NCBI GenBank assembly: GCA_030429835.1
Contig: JAUIGC010000016.1
Span: 1-33,684 of the forward strand
Direction: 5' to 3'
DNA from: Bacteroidia bacterium
GTDB taxonomy: Bacteria > Bacteroidota > Bacteroidia > Flavobacteriales > Flavobacteriaceae
DNA length: 33,684 bases
In this document: positions 25,113-33,149 of the stretch, piece after piece
Layout: each line of letters starts with the position of its first letter
Numbering within the stretch: position 1 is the stretch's first letter
Notes under the pieces: model-generated
Seen by the model: only the letters and a program-made list of their open reading frames with translations
Database searches by the model: none
Told to the model about the DNA's origin: nothing
Made by a program: the position numbers and the translations under genes

Positions 25113-26936
25113 CTATTGATGGCCCTGTTGCGCTTCGGCCATTTTGCGTTCCAATTCGGCCTGGAACTCCTCCATAACCGGTTTTACGGTACTCTCCGGC
25201 AAGTCGGCAATCTTGATGTACATTAATCCATCTACGGAATTGTTGAATAGGGGATCTACGTTAAAAGCTACCACCTTTGCATTTTGTTTAATGTACTTTT
25301 TAATGAGTACGGGCAATCGCAGGCTTCCCGGTTCCACCTCATCGATCATTCTGTCAAATTTATTTAGGTCGGCCTGGGTTTCATCAAAAACAAACTCTTT
25401 GTCCGCATCCTTGAGCTTCACCTTAAATTCTTTTTTGGGTCGTATATACTGTGCCACATAGGGATCCCAATAATTGGATTTCATAAATTCAATCATCAAG
25501 GATTTTGAAAAATTGGAGAACTGGTTGCTTATACTCACACCGCCAATAAGATATTTATGCTCCGGATGTCTCAAGGTGGTATGCACGATTCCTTTCCAAA
25601 GTAAAAACAGGGGCATAGGCTTCTGCTGATATTCTTTGGTAATATAGGCCCTGCCCATTTCAATGGAATTTTTCATCATTCCATACAATTCCGGTTCTAC
25701 CCTAAACAAATCCTGCAAATAAAAACCGTTGATACCGTATTCCGGAAAAATTTCCGAACCCAGTCCCATCCTGTAGGCACCCACAATACATTGTTCCGTA
25801 TCATCCCAAAGAAAAAGATGATAGTAGTAACTATCGAACTTATCAAGATCTATGGAGTTATTTGTCCCTTCCCCTATGGCCCTAAAAGTAACCTCGCGCT
25901 GTCTGCCAATTTCCTTTAGGATAAAAGGCATATCCTTTGCCTTGGCCAAAAAAACCTCGTAGTTCTTGCTCTGTAACAATCGGCAGTCCTTTTCCCTTAG
26001 TTTTTCGATTTCACCCTGCATCACTTCCTTCCGCATGGCCGACGCAATTTTCTTTGGTGGCTTGGGTATTTTTAAGGAGGTAGGGATTTGGTCTATCAAT
26101 CTTTCCTTTTCGTAGGCATTGGAAAGGATATAGGTCTTTCTTCTTAGCAAATCCGAAAACTCCAACATACTCTCCTGTTCCTTTTGTGTTTGAACGGAAA
26201 TGGGTTGACCAATCCTGATTTTTATAGGTCTGTTATGTTGCGAAAATACCTGCGAAGGAATCATGGCTGTCCTAAAAATATCGTTCACCTTGGAAAGCCT
26301 ATAAAAAAGCTTACTATTTCGAGCATGAAAATAAATAGGGACCACAGGTACTTCCGCCTTTCTGATAAGCTTTAGGGCGGCTTCCTCCCAAGGTTTGTCC
26401 ACAATCAATTTTCCATCTCTGTACGTGGACACTTCACCTGCCGGAAAAATACCCAAAGGATGTCCATTTTTTAAATGTTCCAAGGTTTTTTTAAACCCCA
26501 TGACACTACTCTTTACATCCTTACGTCCTTCAAAAGGATTAACGGGAAGGATATAAGGGTCCAAAGGAACCATTCGCTGTAACAGAAAATTGGCCATGAT
26601 TTTAAAATCCGGCCTTTTGGGAAGCATTAGGTCCATTAATAAGACACCATCTATGGCACCCAACGGGTGGTTGCTAATGGTAATGAAGGGACCTTCTTTT
26701 GGCAACCTTTTGAAGTCTTCCTCGGGAATCTCAAAGTCGATTTCAAAATGCTCCAAAACCGCCTTGGTAAACTCTGGCCCCTTTAAATGGGAAATACTAT
26801 CGTAAAACCGGTTAACACCGGAGATGCGCGTGACCTTCATCAATGTCCAACCGATAAAGGTTCCTATAAAGCCATACTTGGACAAGTTAACGGCTTTTGC
26901 TACTTCCTTTGCGGTCACTAAACCCATATATTCCAT
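25113..26936 (-). CDS. olsF: Bifunctional acyltransferase OlsF-like (ornithine/aminolipid synthesis)
   Basis: This is a 607-residue fusion of two acyltransferases. Residues about 1-280 form a PlsC-like O-acyltransferase (LPLAT) domain with ITISNHPLGAIDG (H90; the aspartate is five residues after the histidine plus one, a variant of the usual HX4D spacing), a glycine-phosphate site region around NPFEGRKDVKS, and FPAGEVSTYRDG. Residues about 300-600 form an OlsB/GNAT-like N-acyltransferase (REVTFRAIGEG, VGAYRMGLGSEIFPEYGING and FYLQDLF). OlsF of Serratia and Flavobacterium johnsoniae has this architecture and makes ornithine lipids, with the C-terminal half adding the N-linked fatty acid. Glycine or other amino acids are possible acceptors. 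Automatic labels such as hemolysin are misleading. It lies 75 bases downstream of lysC on the same strand. Confidence 0.88.
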   Translation of the reverse strand: MEYMGLVTAKEVAKAVNLSKYGFIGTFIGWTLMKVTRISGVNRFYDSISHLKGPEFTKAVLEHFEIDFEIPEEDFKRLPKEGPFITISNHPLGAIDGVLLMDLMLPKRPDFKIMANFLLQRMVPLDPYILPVNPFEGRKDVKSSVMGFKKTLEHLKNGHPLGIFPAGEVSTYRDGKLIVDKPWEEAALKLIRKAEVPVVPIYFHARNSKLFYRLSKVNDIFRTAMIPSQVFSQHNRPIKIRIGQPISVQTQKEQESMLEFSDLLRRKTYILSNAYEKERLIDQIPTSLKIPKPPKKIASAMRKEVMQGEIEKLREKDCRLLQSKNYEVFLAKAKDMPFILKEIGRQREVTFRAIGEGTNNSIDLDKFDSYYYHLFLWDDTEQCIVGAYRMGLGSEIFPEYGINGFYLQDLFRVEPELYGMMKNSIEMGRAYITKEYQQKPMPLFLLWKGIVHTTLRHPEHKYLIGGVSISNQFSNFSKSLMIEFMKSNYWDPYVAQYIRPKKEFKVKLKDADKEFVFDETQADLNKFDRMIDEVEPGSLRLPVLIKKYIKQNAKVVAFNVDPLFNNSVDGLMYIKIADLPESTVKPVMEEFQAELERKMAEAQQGHQ

Positions 26937-27011
26937 CTATTTCGAACTATAAATATAGGAAATAGCAAGTCTAGGTCCTTATTTTATCTAAAGGAAAAGT
27001 ATATATAAACC

Positions 27012-28259
27012 CTATTTGACTACCAACTGTACGGTCTCCTTACCACGTTGTTCCAAAAGGATTTCATGACCATTCTGCAGTGATTCAAGGGCTTGGGTGT
27101 CGAAGTGTCTTATGGTATACAAGGAAACATCCTCATGGTGCACCACCTTAAACTTGCTCTTTAACTGTTGAAGTAAGTCCTCTAGTCCTCCAAACTTGTT
27201 ATCCACACATACGGAAAAACTAATTGCAGAGTTTTGAATTAGATCAACCTTGATCTTATACTCATGGAAGAGCTTAAAAATCTCGCTGATATTGTTTTCC
27301 ACCATGAAGGAAAAATCCAAGGAGGACAGTTTCATGAGAACTTGGTTCTTCTTGACAATGAAACAGGGAACCTTTGGCTCTATACCCATTCCCTTGCCCA
27401 CGGTTGTACCTGGATCTTTAGGCTTTAAAAAGGATTTTACATGAAGGGGAATCTCCTTTCGTTGTAAAGGCTGAAGTGTCTTTGGGTGTATTACGGACGC
27501 CCCATAGAAAGCAAGCTCTATAGCCTCTCGATATGAAATATTGTTCAATAGTTGGGTTTCCTTAAAGTAGCGTGGATCCGCGTTTAAGACGCCGGGAACA
27601 TCCTTCCAAATGGTGACCGAATCGGCATTAAGGCAGTAGGCCAATATTGCGGCTGTGTAATCGGAACCCTCCCTTCCCAATGTGGTGGTGAAATTATTGT
27701 CGTCACTTCCCAAAAAGCCTTGGGTAATATTCAAAACCTTTTTATCTATATCGGAAACATTTTTCTGTGTTTTCTCCCAGTTCACGGTAGTATCCCTATA
27801 ACTATTATCAGTTTTTATATAGTTACGCACATCCAACCAATTATTGGCAATACCTACCTCTTTTAGGTACGCACTGATTATAGTGGTAGAAATTAACTCT
27901 CCATACCCTACAATCTGATCATATACAAAGTTGTAATTGGGGGATTTGTTCCAAACAACAAAGCCGTTGATTTCATCCACTAGCACCTTAAAATCCTTGT
28001 AAATTGAGTGCTGTTTATTTTCGAAAAGTTCAAAAAGAATGTTGTTGTGATATTCTACTATATCAGAAATTTTGGAGGGAATGGCCTGCTTGTCCTTAAA
28101 ATATGCATTGACGATCTCTTCCATGGCATTGGTCGTTTTTCCCATTGCCGAAACCACAAGAAGAGTATTATCATAACCCACCTCCTGCAATACCTTAACT
28201 ACATTTCTAACGGCATCTGCATCTTTTACCGATGCTCCACCAAACTTAAATACTCTCAT
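27012..28259 (-). CDS. lysC: Aspartate kinase
   Basis: This monofunctional aspartokinase of 415 residues makes aspartyl phosphate for lysine, threonine, methionine and diaminopimelate synthesis. Visible marks are VFKFGGASVKDADAVRNV at the start (KFGGAS rather than the common KFGGTS, as often in Bacteroidota), LVVSAMGKTTNAM, GREGSDYTAAILAYCL and WKDVPGVLNADPRY, followed by a C-terminal ACT region from about 300 (VLMKLSSLDFSFMVENNISE) that probably senses an amino acid. It starts 22 bases after the stop of the GNAT gene on the same strand and probably shares its promoter. Confidence 0.96.
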   Translation of the reverse strand: MRVFKFGGASVKDADAVRNVVKVLQEVGYDNTLLVVSAMGKTTNAMEEIVNAYFKDKQAIPSKISDIVEYHNNILFELFENKQHSIYKDFKVLVDEINGFVVWNKSPNYNFVYDQIVGYGELISTTIISAYLKEVGIANNWLDVRNYIKTDNSYRDTTVNWEKTQKNVSDIDKKVLNITQGFLGSDDNNFTTTLGREGSDYTAAILAYCLNADSVTIWKDVPGVLNADPRYFKETQLLNNISYREAIELAFYGASVIHPKTLQPLQRKEIPLHVKSFLKPKDPGTTVGKGMGIEPKVPCFIVKKNQVLMKLSSLDFSFMVENNISEIFKLFHEYKIKVDLIQNSAISFSVCVDNKFGGLEDLLQQLKSKFKVVHHEDVSLYTIRHFDTQALESLQNGHEILLEQRGKETVQLVVK

Positions 28260-28281
28260 AAATTATCGTTCTAAATCACTT

Positions 28282-28761
28282 TTAACAATTGGCTAAATAA
28301 TTGGATATGCCTTTTTCGTTCAAATGGACAACATCCCAATCCCGTTTCACATCTGCCCCTTTACTCTCATAAAATTTAATTGCAGGTTCGTTCCAGTCCA
28401 GAACTTCCCAACTTATTCTTTTGACCCCAAGTGCATTTCCATATTTCACCACCTCATCCAATAAAGCGGTTCCCAAACCACTTCCTCTCATATTCTCGGT
28501 TACTATTAAGTCCTCTAGATGAAGTATTGGGCCTTTCCAAGTAGAATATCTTGGATATACCAAGGCCATTCCTACTATAGCCCCTTCCTTTTCTGCAACA
28601 AAGCAATGGAAGAGCTTTTGGTCACCAAAACCGTCTTTCTCTAAATCCGTTATGGTAACATCTACCTCGTTGTCCTCTTTTTCGAACACGGCAAGCTCCT
28701 TGATAAGTTGCAGAACTCTGGACATATCCTCTTTTCTGGACGCTCTTATTGTAAAATCCAT
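28282..28761 (-). CDS. GNAT N-acetyltransferase, diamine acetyltransferase-like
   Basis: The 159-residue single GNAT domain resembles spermidine/spermine N1-acetyltransferase (SSAT) in length and motifs: FTIRASRKEDMSRVLQLIKE, HLEDLIVTENMRGSGLGTAL (acetyl-CoA site), and VLDWNEPAIKFYESKGA. Its substrate could be a polyamine or another small amine. It has a well-formed promoter just upstream and is followed after 22 bases by lysC. The operon link is plausible but gives no direct functional clue. Confidence 0.88.
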   Translation of the reverse strand: MDFTIRASRKEDMSRVLQLIKELAVFEKEDNEVDVTITDLEKDGFGDQKLFHCFVAEKEGAIVGMALVYPRYSTWKGPILHLEDLIVTENMRGSGLGTALLDEVVKYGNALGVKRISWEVLDWNEPAIKFYESKGADVKRDWDVVHLNEKGISNYLANC

Positions 28762-28780
28762 ATTTGTTATAAATAAAACA

Positions 28781-28811
28781 CAAAGTTATAAATTTAAATA
28801 AAGGTTCAAAA
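28781..28811 (-). promoter_or_regulatory. Promoter of the GNAT-lysC unit
   Basis: On the minus strand, TTTTG (28807-28811), 18 bp of spacer, then TAACTTTG (28781-28788), a perfect TAnnTTTG. It lies about 20 bases before the ATG. This is the best-formed promoter in the window, with both elements at standard spacing. Confidence 0.7.
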
Positions 28812-28870
28812 TACAAACCTCAGAGTTTCACAAAATACCCGATATTTGTAAAGACGTTAACCTTTTATAG

Positions 28871-29881
28871 ATGACAACAAATAGGAAACAAACCTTAGGT
28901 GAGTTCATTATTGAGAATCAAAAATCATTTCAATATTCATCCGGCGAACTTTCAAAACTTATAAATGCGATACGACTGGCCGCCAAAGTGGTTAACCATG
29001 AGGTCAATAAAGCCGGTCTTGTAGATATCATAGGAACTGCTGGCGAGACCAATATACAAGGGGAAAATCAGCAAAAACTGGATGTCTTTGCGAATGAAAA
29101 ATTTATTCAGACACTAACAAACCGCGAAATTGTCTGTGGTATTGCCTCCGAAGAAGAGGATAGCTTTATTTCCATAAACAGTAGTGATGAAAACCATCAG
29201 AACAAATATGTGGTCTTAATCGACCCTTTGGACGGTTCCTCAAATATTGACGTAAATGTGTCCGTAGGTACTATTTTTTCCATTTACAGAAGGGTTACCC
29301 CGGTAGGTACTCCCGTAACCATTGAAGATTTTTTACAACCCGGAAACCAACAGGTTGCCGCTGGTTATGTAGTTTATGGTACTTCCACCATGATTGTCTA
29401 TACTACAGGGCATGGTGTTAATGGCTTTACCTTAAATCCAGCTCTTGGGACTTTTTATTTATCACATCCTAACATGAAATTCCCCGAAACAGGGAAAATC
29501 TATTCCGTGAACGAAGGCAACTATGTCCATTTTCATCAAGGTGTAAAAGATTATATCAAATACTGTCAAATGGAGGAAGGGGACAGGCCTTACACCTCCA
29601 GATACATTGGTTCCTTGGTTTCTGACTTTCATAGAAACATGATCAAAGGGGGTATATATATGTATCCAAAAAGTAGTGTTACAGGAAGTGGAAAACTTAG
29701 GTTACTCTATGAATGTAATCCTATGGCATTTATTGCAGAACAGGCAAATGGTCTAGCGATTGGAGGAAAGACCAGAATTTTAGACATACAACCTACCGAA
29801 TTGCATCAAAGGGTGCCCTTTTTCTGCGGAAGCAAAAAAATGGTTGAAAAACTTCAGGAATTTTTGGAACGTTATCAATAG
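28871..29881 (+). CDS. fbp: Class I fructose-1,6-bisphosphatase
   Basis: FBPase hydrolyses fructose 1,6-bisphosphate to fructose 6-phosphate in gluconeogenesis. The 336 residues show class I marks: [10 protein letters not shown] (metal site), [20 protein letters not shown] (catalytic DPLDGSS), [20 protein letters not shown], and [19 protein letters not shown] with the substrate-site tyrosine and glutamate. The ATG at 28871 gives the normal start ([13 protein letters not shown]). It diverges from the GNAT-lysC unit. Upstream GATATTTG (one base off the -7 consensus) is a possible promoter. A strong terminator follows. Confidence 0.97.
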   Translation: MTTNRKQTLGEFIIENQKSFQYSSGELSKLINAIRLAAKVVNHEVNKAGLVDIIGTAGETNIQGENQQKLDVFANEKFIQTLTNREIVCGIASEEEDSFISINSSDENHQNKYVVLIDPLDGSSNIDVNVSVGTIFSIYRRVTPVGTPVTIEDFLQPGNQQVAAGYVVYGTSTMIVYTTGHGVNGFTLNPALGTFYLSHPNMKFPETGKIYSVNEGNYVHFHQGVKDYIKYCQMEEGDRPYTSRYIGSLVSDFHRNMIKGGIYMYPKSSVTGSGKLRLLYECNPMAFIAEQANGLAIGGKTRILDIQPTELHQRVPFFCGSKKMVEKLQEFLERYQ

Positions 29882-29883
29882 AA

Positions 29884-29917
29884 AAAGGGAGCACATGCGC
29901 TCCCTTTCTATTTTTTA
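29884..29917 (+). terminator. Rho-independent terminator after fbp
   Basis: A perfect 9-bp stem AAAGGGAGC / GCTCCCTTT (29884-29892 with 29899-29907) around a 6-base loop is followed by a T-run (CTATTTTTTATT). It may serve both fbp and the convergent TerB-like gene, which ends 12 bases further on. Confidence 0.9.
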
Positions 29918-29929
29918 TTGGACTAGTGT

Positions 29930-30358
29930 TTACTTTTTGACTAAGTAAAGGTAGTCCTCAAAATCCAATTTTCCCCCAAAAATCTGGACGGAACGTTCAA
30001 TAACCTTATCTGCCTTATCTCCATTAAAGCCTAAACCGATTGCATATTTTTTCACCAAGGTTTTTTCCTCTGGATCCATCTCATGGTCGGAATAAACGAT
30101 ACGGAACAGATCATATAGGCGCTCCAATCGTTTTTCAGAATCATGTATTGCTTCAATAGGGTATTTGTTTTCCTTTTTAAGTACCTCATCATATTCGGCA
30201 CGGGTAATATCCAGTTTTGTGGCAAAACGGTCCAACAACTGTTTCTCTTCAGTACTTACTTCACCGTCTACCGAGGCCAAGGTTGCCAAGGCCGCAAAAT
30301 GCGCCAAGTTCCTCCTATGTTCCCCACTGGTGTATAAATCTGCAATGGCCATATTCAA
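29930..30358 (-). CDS. TerB-like (tellurite resistance B) domain protein
   Basis: The 142-residue protein is a TerB/DjlA-N-type helical bundle: FAALATLASVDGEVSTEEKQ and LFRIVYSDHEMDPEEKTLVK are the two acidic metal-binding repeats of the fold. TerB domains bind Ca2+ or other divalent cations and occur in stress and surveillance proteins. No other ter gene (terC, terD and so on) is nearby, so tellurite resistance should not be assumed. A TAnnTTTG element lies about 17 bases upstream. It converges on fbp and shares its terminator region. Confidence 0.83.
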   Translation of the reverse strand: MNMAIADLYTSGEHRRNLAHFAALATLASVDGEVSTEEKQLLDRFATKLDITRAEYDEVLKKENKYPIEAIHDSEKRLERLYDLFRIVYSDHEMDPEEKTLVKKYAIGLGFNGDKADKVIERSVQIFGGKLDFEDYLYLVKK

Positions 30359-30374
30359 ATTTTTAATTATTGAG

Positions 30375-30382
30375 CAAATATA
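30375..30382 (-). promoter_or_regulatory. -7 element (TAnnTTTG) of the TerB-like gene
   Basis: On the minus strand, TATATTTG is a perfect match 16 bases before the ATG. No TTTG box is seen at the expected -33 position, so the assignment rests on one element. Confidence 0.45.
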
Positions 30383-30453
30383 ATTTTTTTAGAGGTCATA
30401 GTTTACATCCGGCCAAACTTTGTTTCAGGGCAAATTTGTAACTTTCCAAGGCT

Positions 30454-31476
30454 ATGAAATCACCCCTCCTACAATTTACCGATAAAGGAATCTATTGTGA
30501 CAAAGCGGACGTTTATCTAGATCCATGGAAACCTGTCGATAAAGCCATCATAACCCATGGCCATACGGACCACAGCCGTTGGGGCCATCAAAAATATATT
30601 ACCCATCAAAGGAATATCCCCATCATTTCACACAGACTGGGAGACATTAATACGGTAGGAATGGAATGGGGCGAGACCTTTACCGTAAACAATGTAAAAT
30701 TTAGCCTACACCCTGCAGGCCATATCATTGGGTCTTCCCAAATTAGGGTAGAACACAAAGGCGAGATTTGGGTCTTTACCGGAGATTATAAGACCGAGGA
30801 CGATGGTATTTCCACTCCATATGAATCCGTTAAATGCCATACCTTCATAACCGAATGTACCTTTGGACTACCAGCTTTTAAATGGATTCCACAAAATGAG
30901 GTGTTACAGGATATCAACGCATGGTGGAAAGAAAATCAAAATGATGGGAAAACTTCCATACTTTTTGGATATAGCCTGGGTAAGGCCCAGCGATTACTGA
31001 AATATTTGGATACCGATATCGGCTCGATTTACACCCACGGGGCCATAGAAAACATGACGGAAGTACTAAGACCCTTAGTCTCATTTCCCAAGACAACACT
31101 GATTACTAGAGAAACCACCAAAAAAGAATTATTGGGCAATATGGTATTGGCACCACCCAGTGCCCATGGAAGCACTTGGATACGAAAAATGGTTCCCTAT
31201 GTCACCGCTTCTGCGAGTGGTTGGATGACCTTTAGGGGGGCACGTAGAAGAAGAGCTATTGATAAGGGGTTTGTACTGAGTGACCATTGCGACTGGCAAG
31301 GATTGTTATCCAGTATTGAGGCAACAGGAGCGGAAAAGGTTATTTGCACACATGGATATAGCGATATATTTTCAAAATACCTGCGAGAATTAGGGTATGA
31401 TGCCAGAACAGAGGCAACACAATATGAAGGGGAACAGGGCGAGATGGAGTCATCAAAATCGAATACAGAGGTATGA
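30454..31476 (+). CDS. Ligase-associated MBL/beta-CASP DNA exonuclease
   Basis: The 340-residue protein belongs to the MBL-fold, beta-CASP nuclease group associated with ATP-dependent DNA ligases. The metal motif is THGHTDH (H35, H37, D39, H40), with further ligands in LHPAGHIIGSSQ, TGDYKTEDDG and SDHCDWQG near the C-terminus. Relatives include the SNM1/CPSF nuclease superfamily and the Exo of the Lhr-MPE-Exo-Lig repair cluster described in Pseudomonas putida, a manganese-dependent DNA nuclease. Its stop overlaps the ligase start by four bases, so exonuclease, ligase and helicase are a coupled operon for DNA repair. Confidence 0.93.
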   Translation: MKSPLLQFTDKGIYCDKADVYLDPWKPVDKAIITHGHTDHSRWGHQKYITHQRNIPIISHRLGDINTVGMEWGETFTVNNVKFSLHPAGHIIGSSQIRVEHKGEIWVFTGDYKTEDDGISTPYESVKCHTFITECTFGLPAFKWIPQNEVLQDINAWWKENQNDGKTSILFGYSLGKAQRLLKYLDTDIGSIYTHGAIENMTEVLRPLVSFPKTTLITRETTKKELLGNMVLAPPSAHGSTWIRKMVPYVTASASGWMTFRGARRRRAIDKGFVLSDHCDWQGLLSSIEATGAEKVICTHGYSDIFSKYLRELGYDARTEATQYEGEQGEMESSKSNTEV

Positions 31477-33143
31477 AAAAATTTGCCCAACTTATAAAGG
31501 CCCTGGACAGTACCAATAAAACCAACTTAAAAGTTAATGCGCTTACCGCGTATTTTCAACAGGCGGATGATAAGGACAAGGTTTGGACCATTGCCATACT
31601 TTCACATAGGAGACCACCAAGACCTGTTAACACCACCTTGCTACGAGAATGGGCTTCTGAACTCGCGAATATTCCACTTTGGTTGTTCGAGGAAAGTTAT
31701 CATATCGTAGGCGACTTGGCCGAAACTATTGCCTTGGTAGTCCCAAATTTGAACAAAACCTCTTCTAAAAGCCTCACATCATTTTTAAAAGAGATAAAAT
31801 CGTTAAAATCCAAACCTGAAGATTTTAAGAAAGCTTATTTACATCAGAATTGGAAATCGCTCAACTACTATGAACGTTTTGTGTTCACTAAATTGATTAC
31901 GGGCGGATTTAGAATTGGTGTAAGCCAAAAATTGATGACTCGAGCACTTTCTAAAGCTACGGAAATCGACGAGGATATTCTGGCCTACAAATTAATGGGA
32001 AATTGGGACCCTGATAAAATTTCATTCCAACAGCTGGTTTTGGAAAAGAACGAAAGTGACTATTTATCAAAACCTTACCCATTTTATTTGGCCTATGCCA
32101 TTGAAGGTGAAGTGGAGGAATTAGGCAATGTATCACAATGGTTCGCGGAGCATAAATGGGACGGTATACGTTCGCAGGTTATCTTGAGAAACGACGAAAT
32201 CTTTGTGTGGAGCCGAGGTGAGGAATTGGTAACGGACAAGTATCCAGAATTTGAACAGTTCATCGGCGTTATTCCCAATGGAACGGTCATTGATGGCGAA
32301 ATCCTACCCTATCCAAAAGGACAAATAGGTACCTTTAACGACCTCCAAAAACGAATTGGCAGAAAGACCATCAGCAAAAACTTACTTAGCAAAGTACCGG
32401 TTGTATTGAAAGCTTATGATCTTTTGGAATGGAAAGGGAAGGATATTAGAAATAAAGCTTTTAAGGAGCGTCGACAACTATTGGAGGACTTGTATGAGAG
32501 TGTGGCTTCGACTACGCTCGGCCAGCAGAAATCAAACGCTACGGAGCAAAGTAGAAATAAGGTCACTGAGCGGAGCCGAAGTGGCCTTCCGCTACAACTT
32601 TCAGAAACCATGGATTTTACCTCTTGGAAAGAAGTTGCCCTAGAAAGAGAACAGTCTCGAGAAAAACACAGCGAGGGACTGATGCTTAAACGAAAGGATT
32701 CTCCCTATCTCGTAGGACGAAAAAAGGGAGATTGGTGGAAATGGAAAGTGGACCCGTTGACCATAGATGCGGTTTTAACCTATGCCATGCGAGGTCATGG
32801 AAGAAGAAGTAATCTATTTACGGACTACACTTTCGCACTTTGGAACGAGAACGAGGAAGGAGAAAGGGAATTGGTCACTTTTGCAAAAGCCTATTCCGGA
32901 TTAACGGATGCCGAATTCAGAAAATTGGATGCTTGGATAAAGAAAAACACTTTGGAGCGGTTTGGTCCGGTACGTAGCGTAACCCCTCACCATGTTTTTG
33001 AAATCGCTTTTGAAGGGATTGCACTTTCCAAAAGGCATAAGAGCGGAGTGGCTACCCGCTTCCCCCGTATGCTACGATGGCGTAAGGACAAAACGATTCA
33101 TGAGGCCAATTCGCTATCGGACCTTAAAGAAATGATACCTTAA
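31473..33143 (+). CDS. ATP-dependent DNA ligase (LigB-like) with in-frame palindrome insert
   Basis: This 556-residue ligase seals nicks after AMP transfer to an active-site lysine. An N-terminal DNA-binding domain (about 1-200) is followed by the nucleotidyltransferase domain: motif I in EHKWDGIRSQV (K228), motif III VIDGEILPY, motif IV SEGLMLKRKDSPYL and motif V DWWKWKVDP, then an OB domain with HVFEIAFEGIALSKRHKSG near the end. Residues about 345-370, between LLEDLYES and LPLQLSETMDF, are an extra, polar, serine-, threonine- and arginine-rich stretch encoded by an imperfect palindrome. Related ligases, as I recall them, have only a short linker there. The frame stays open and all motifs are intact, so the enzyme is probably active. 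It overlaps the exonuclease gene by four bases and precedes the helicase by six bases. Confidence 0.93.
   Translation: MKKFAQLIKALDSTNKTNLKVNALTAYFQQADDKDKVWTIAILSHRRPPRPVNTTLLREWASELANIPLWLFEESYHIVGDLAETIALVVPNLNKTSSKSLTSFLKEIKSLKSKPEDFKKAYLHQNWKSLNYYERFVFTKLITGGFRIGVSQKLMTRALSKATEIDEDILAYKLMGNWDPDKISFQQLVLEKNESDYLSKPYPFYLAYAIEGEVEELGNVSQWFAEHKWDGIRSQVILRNDEIFVWSRGEELVTDKYPEFEQFIGVIPNGTVIDGEILPYPKGQIGTFNDLQKRIGRKTISKNLLSKVPVVLKAYDLLEWKGKDIRNKAFKERRQLLEDLYESVASTTLGQQKSNATEQSRNKVTERSRSGLPLQLSETMDFTSWKEVALEREQSREKHSEGLMLKRKDSPYLVGRKKGDWWKWKVDPLTIDAVLTYAMRGHGRRSNLFTDYTFALWNENEEGERELVTFAKAYSGLTDAEFRKLDAWIKKNTLERFGPVRSVTPHHVFEIAFEGIALSKRHKSGVATRFPRMLRWRKDKTIHEANSLSDLKEMIP
32506..32581. repeat. 76-bp imperfect palindromic element inside the ligase gene
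   Basis: The ends CTTCGACTACGCTC (32506-32519) and GAGCGGAGCCGAAG (32568-32581) pair at 12 of 14 positions. The right end, within GGTCACTGAGCGGAGCCGAAG, resembles a short repeat I recall as widespread between genes of many Flavobacteriaceae. Its base composition is more GC-rich than the surrounding gene. No second copy is present in this window. Spread of the family is from recollection, not shown here. Confidence 0.65.
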
Positions 33144-33149
33144 AACCTT

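Noticed and set aside
25113-26936. Hemolysin
   Set aside because: The C-terminal half of OlsF-like proteins is often labelled hemolysin, but the LPLAT plus OlsB-like architecture points to aminolipid synthesis.
27099-27107. GTCGAAGTG in lysC as a possible second copy of the ligase palindrome
   Set aside because: Only about nine bases match, with no partner arm nearby, and the codons are normal for the aspartate kinase, so this is chance.
29930-30358. Tellurite resistance operon
   Set aside because: Only a TerB-like domain is present; no terC, terD, terZ or related gene is in the window.
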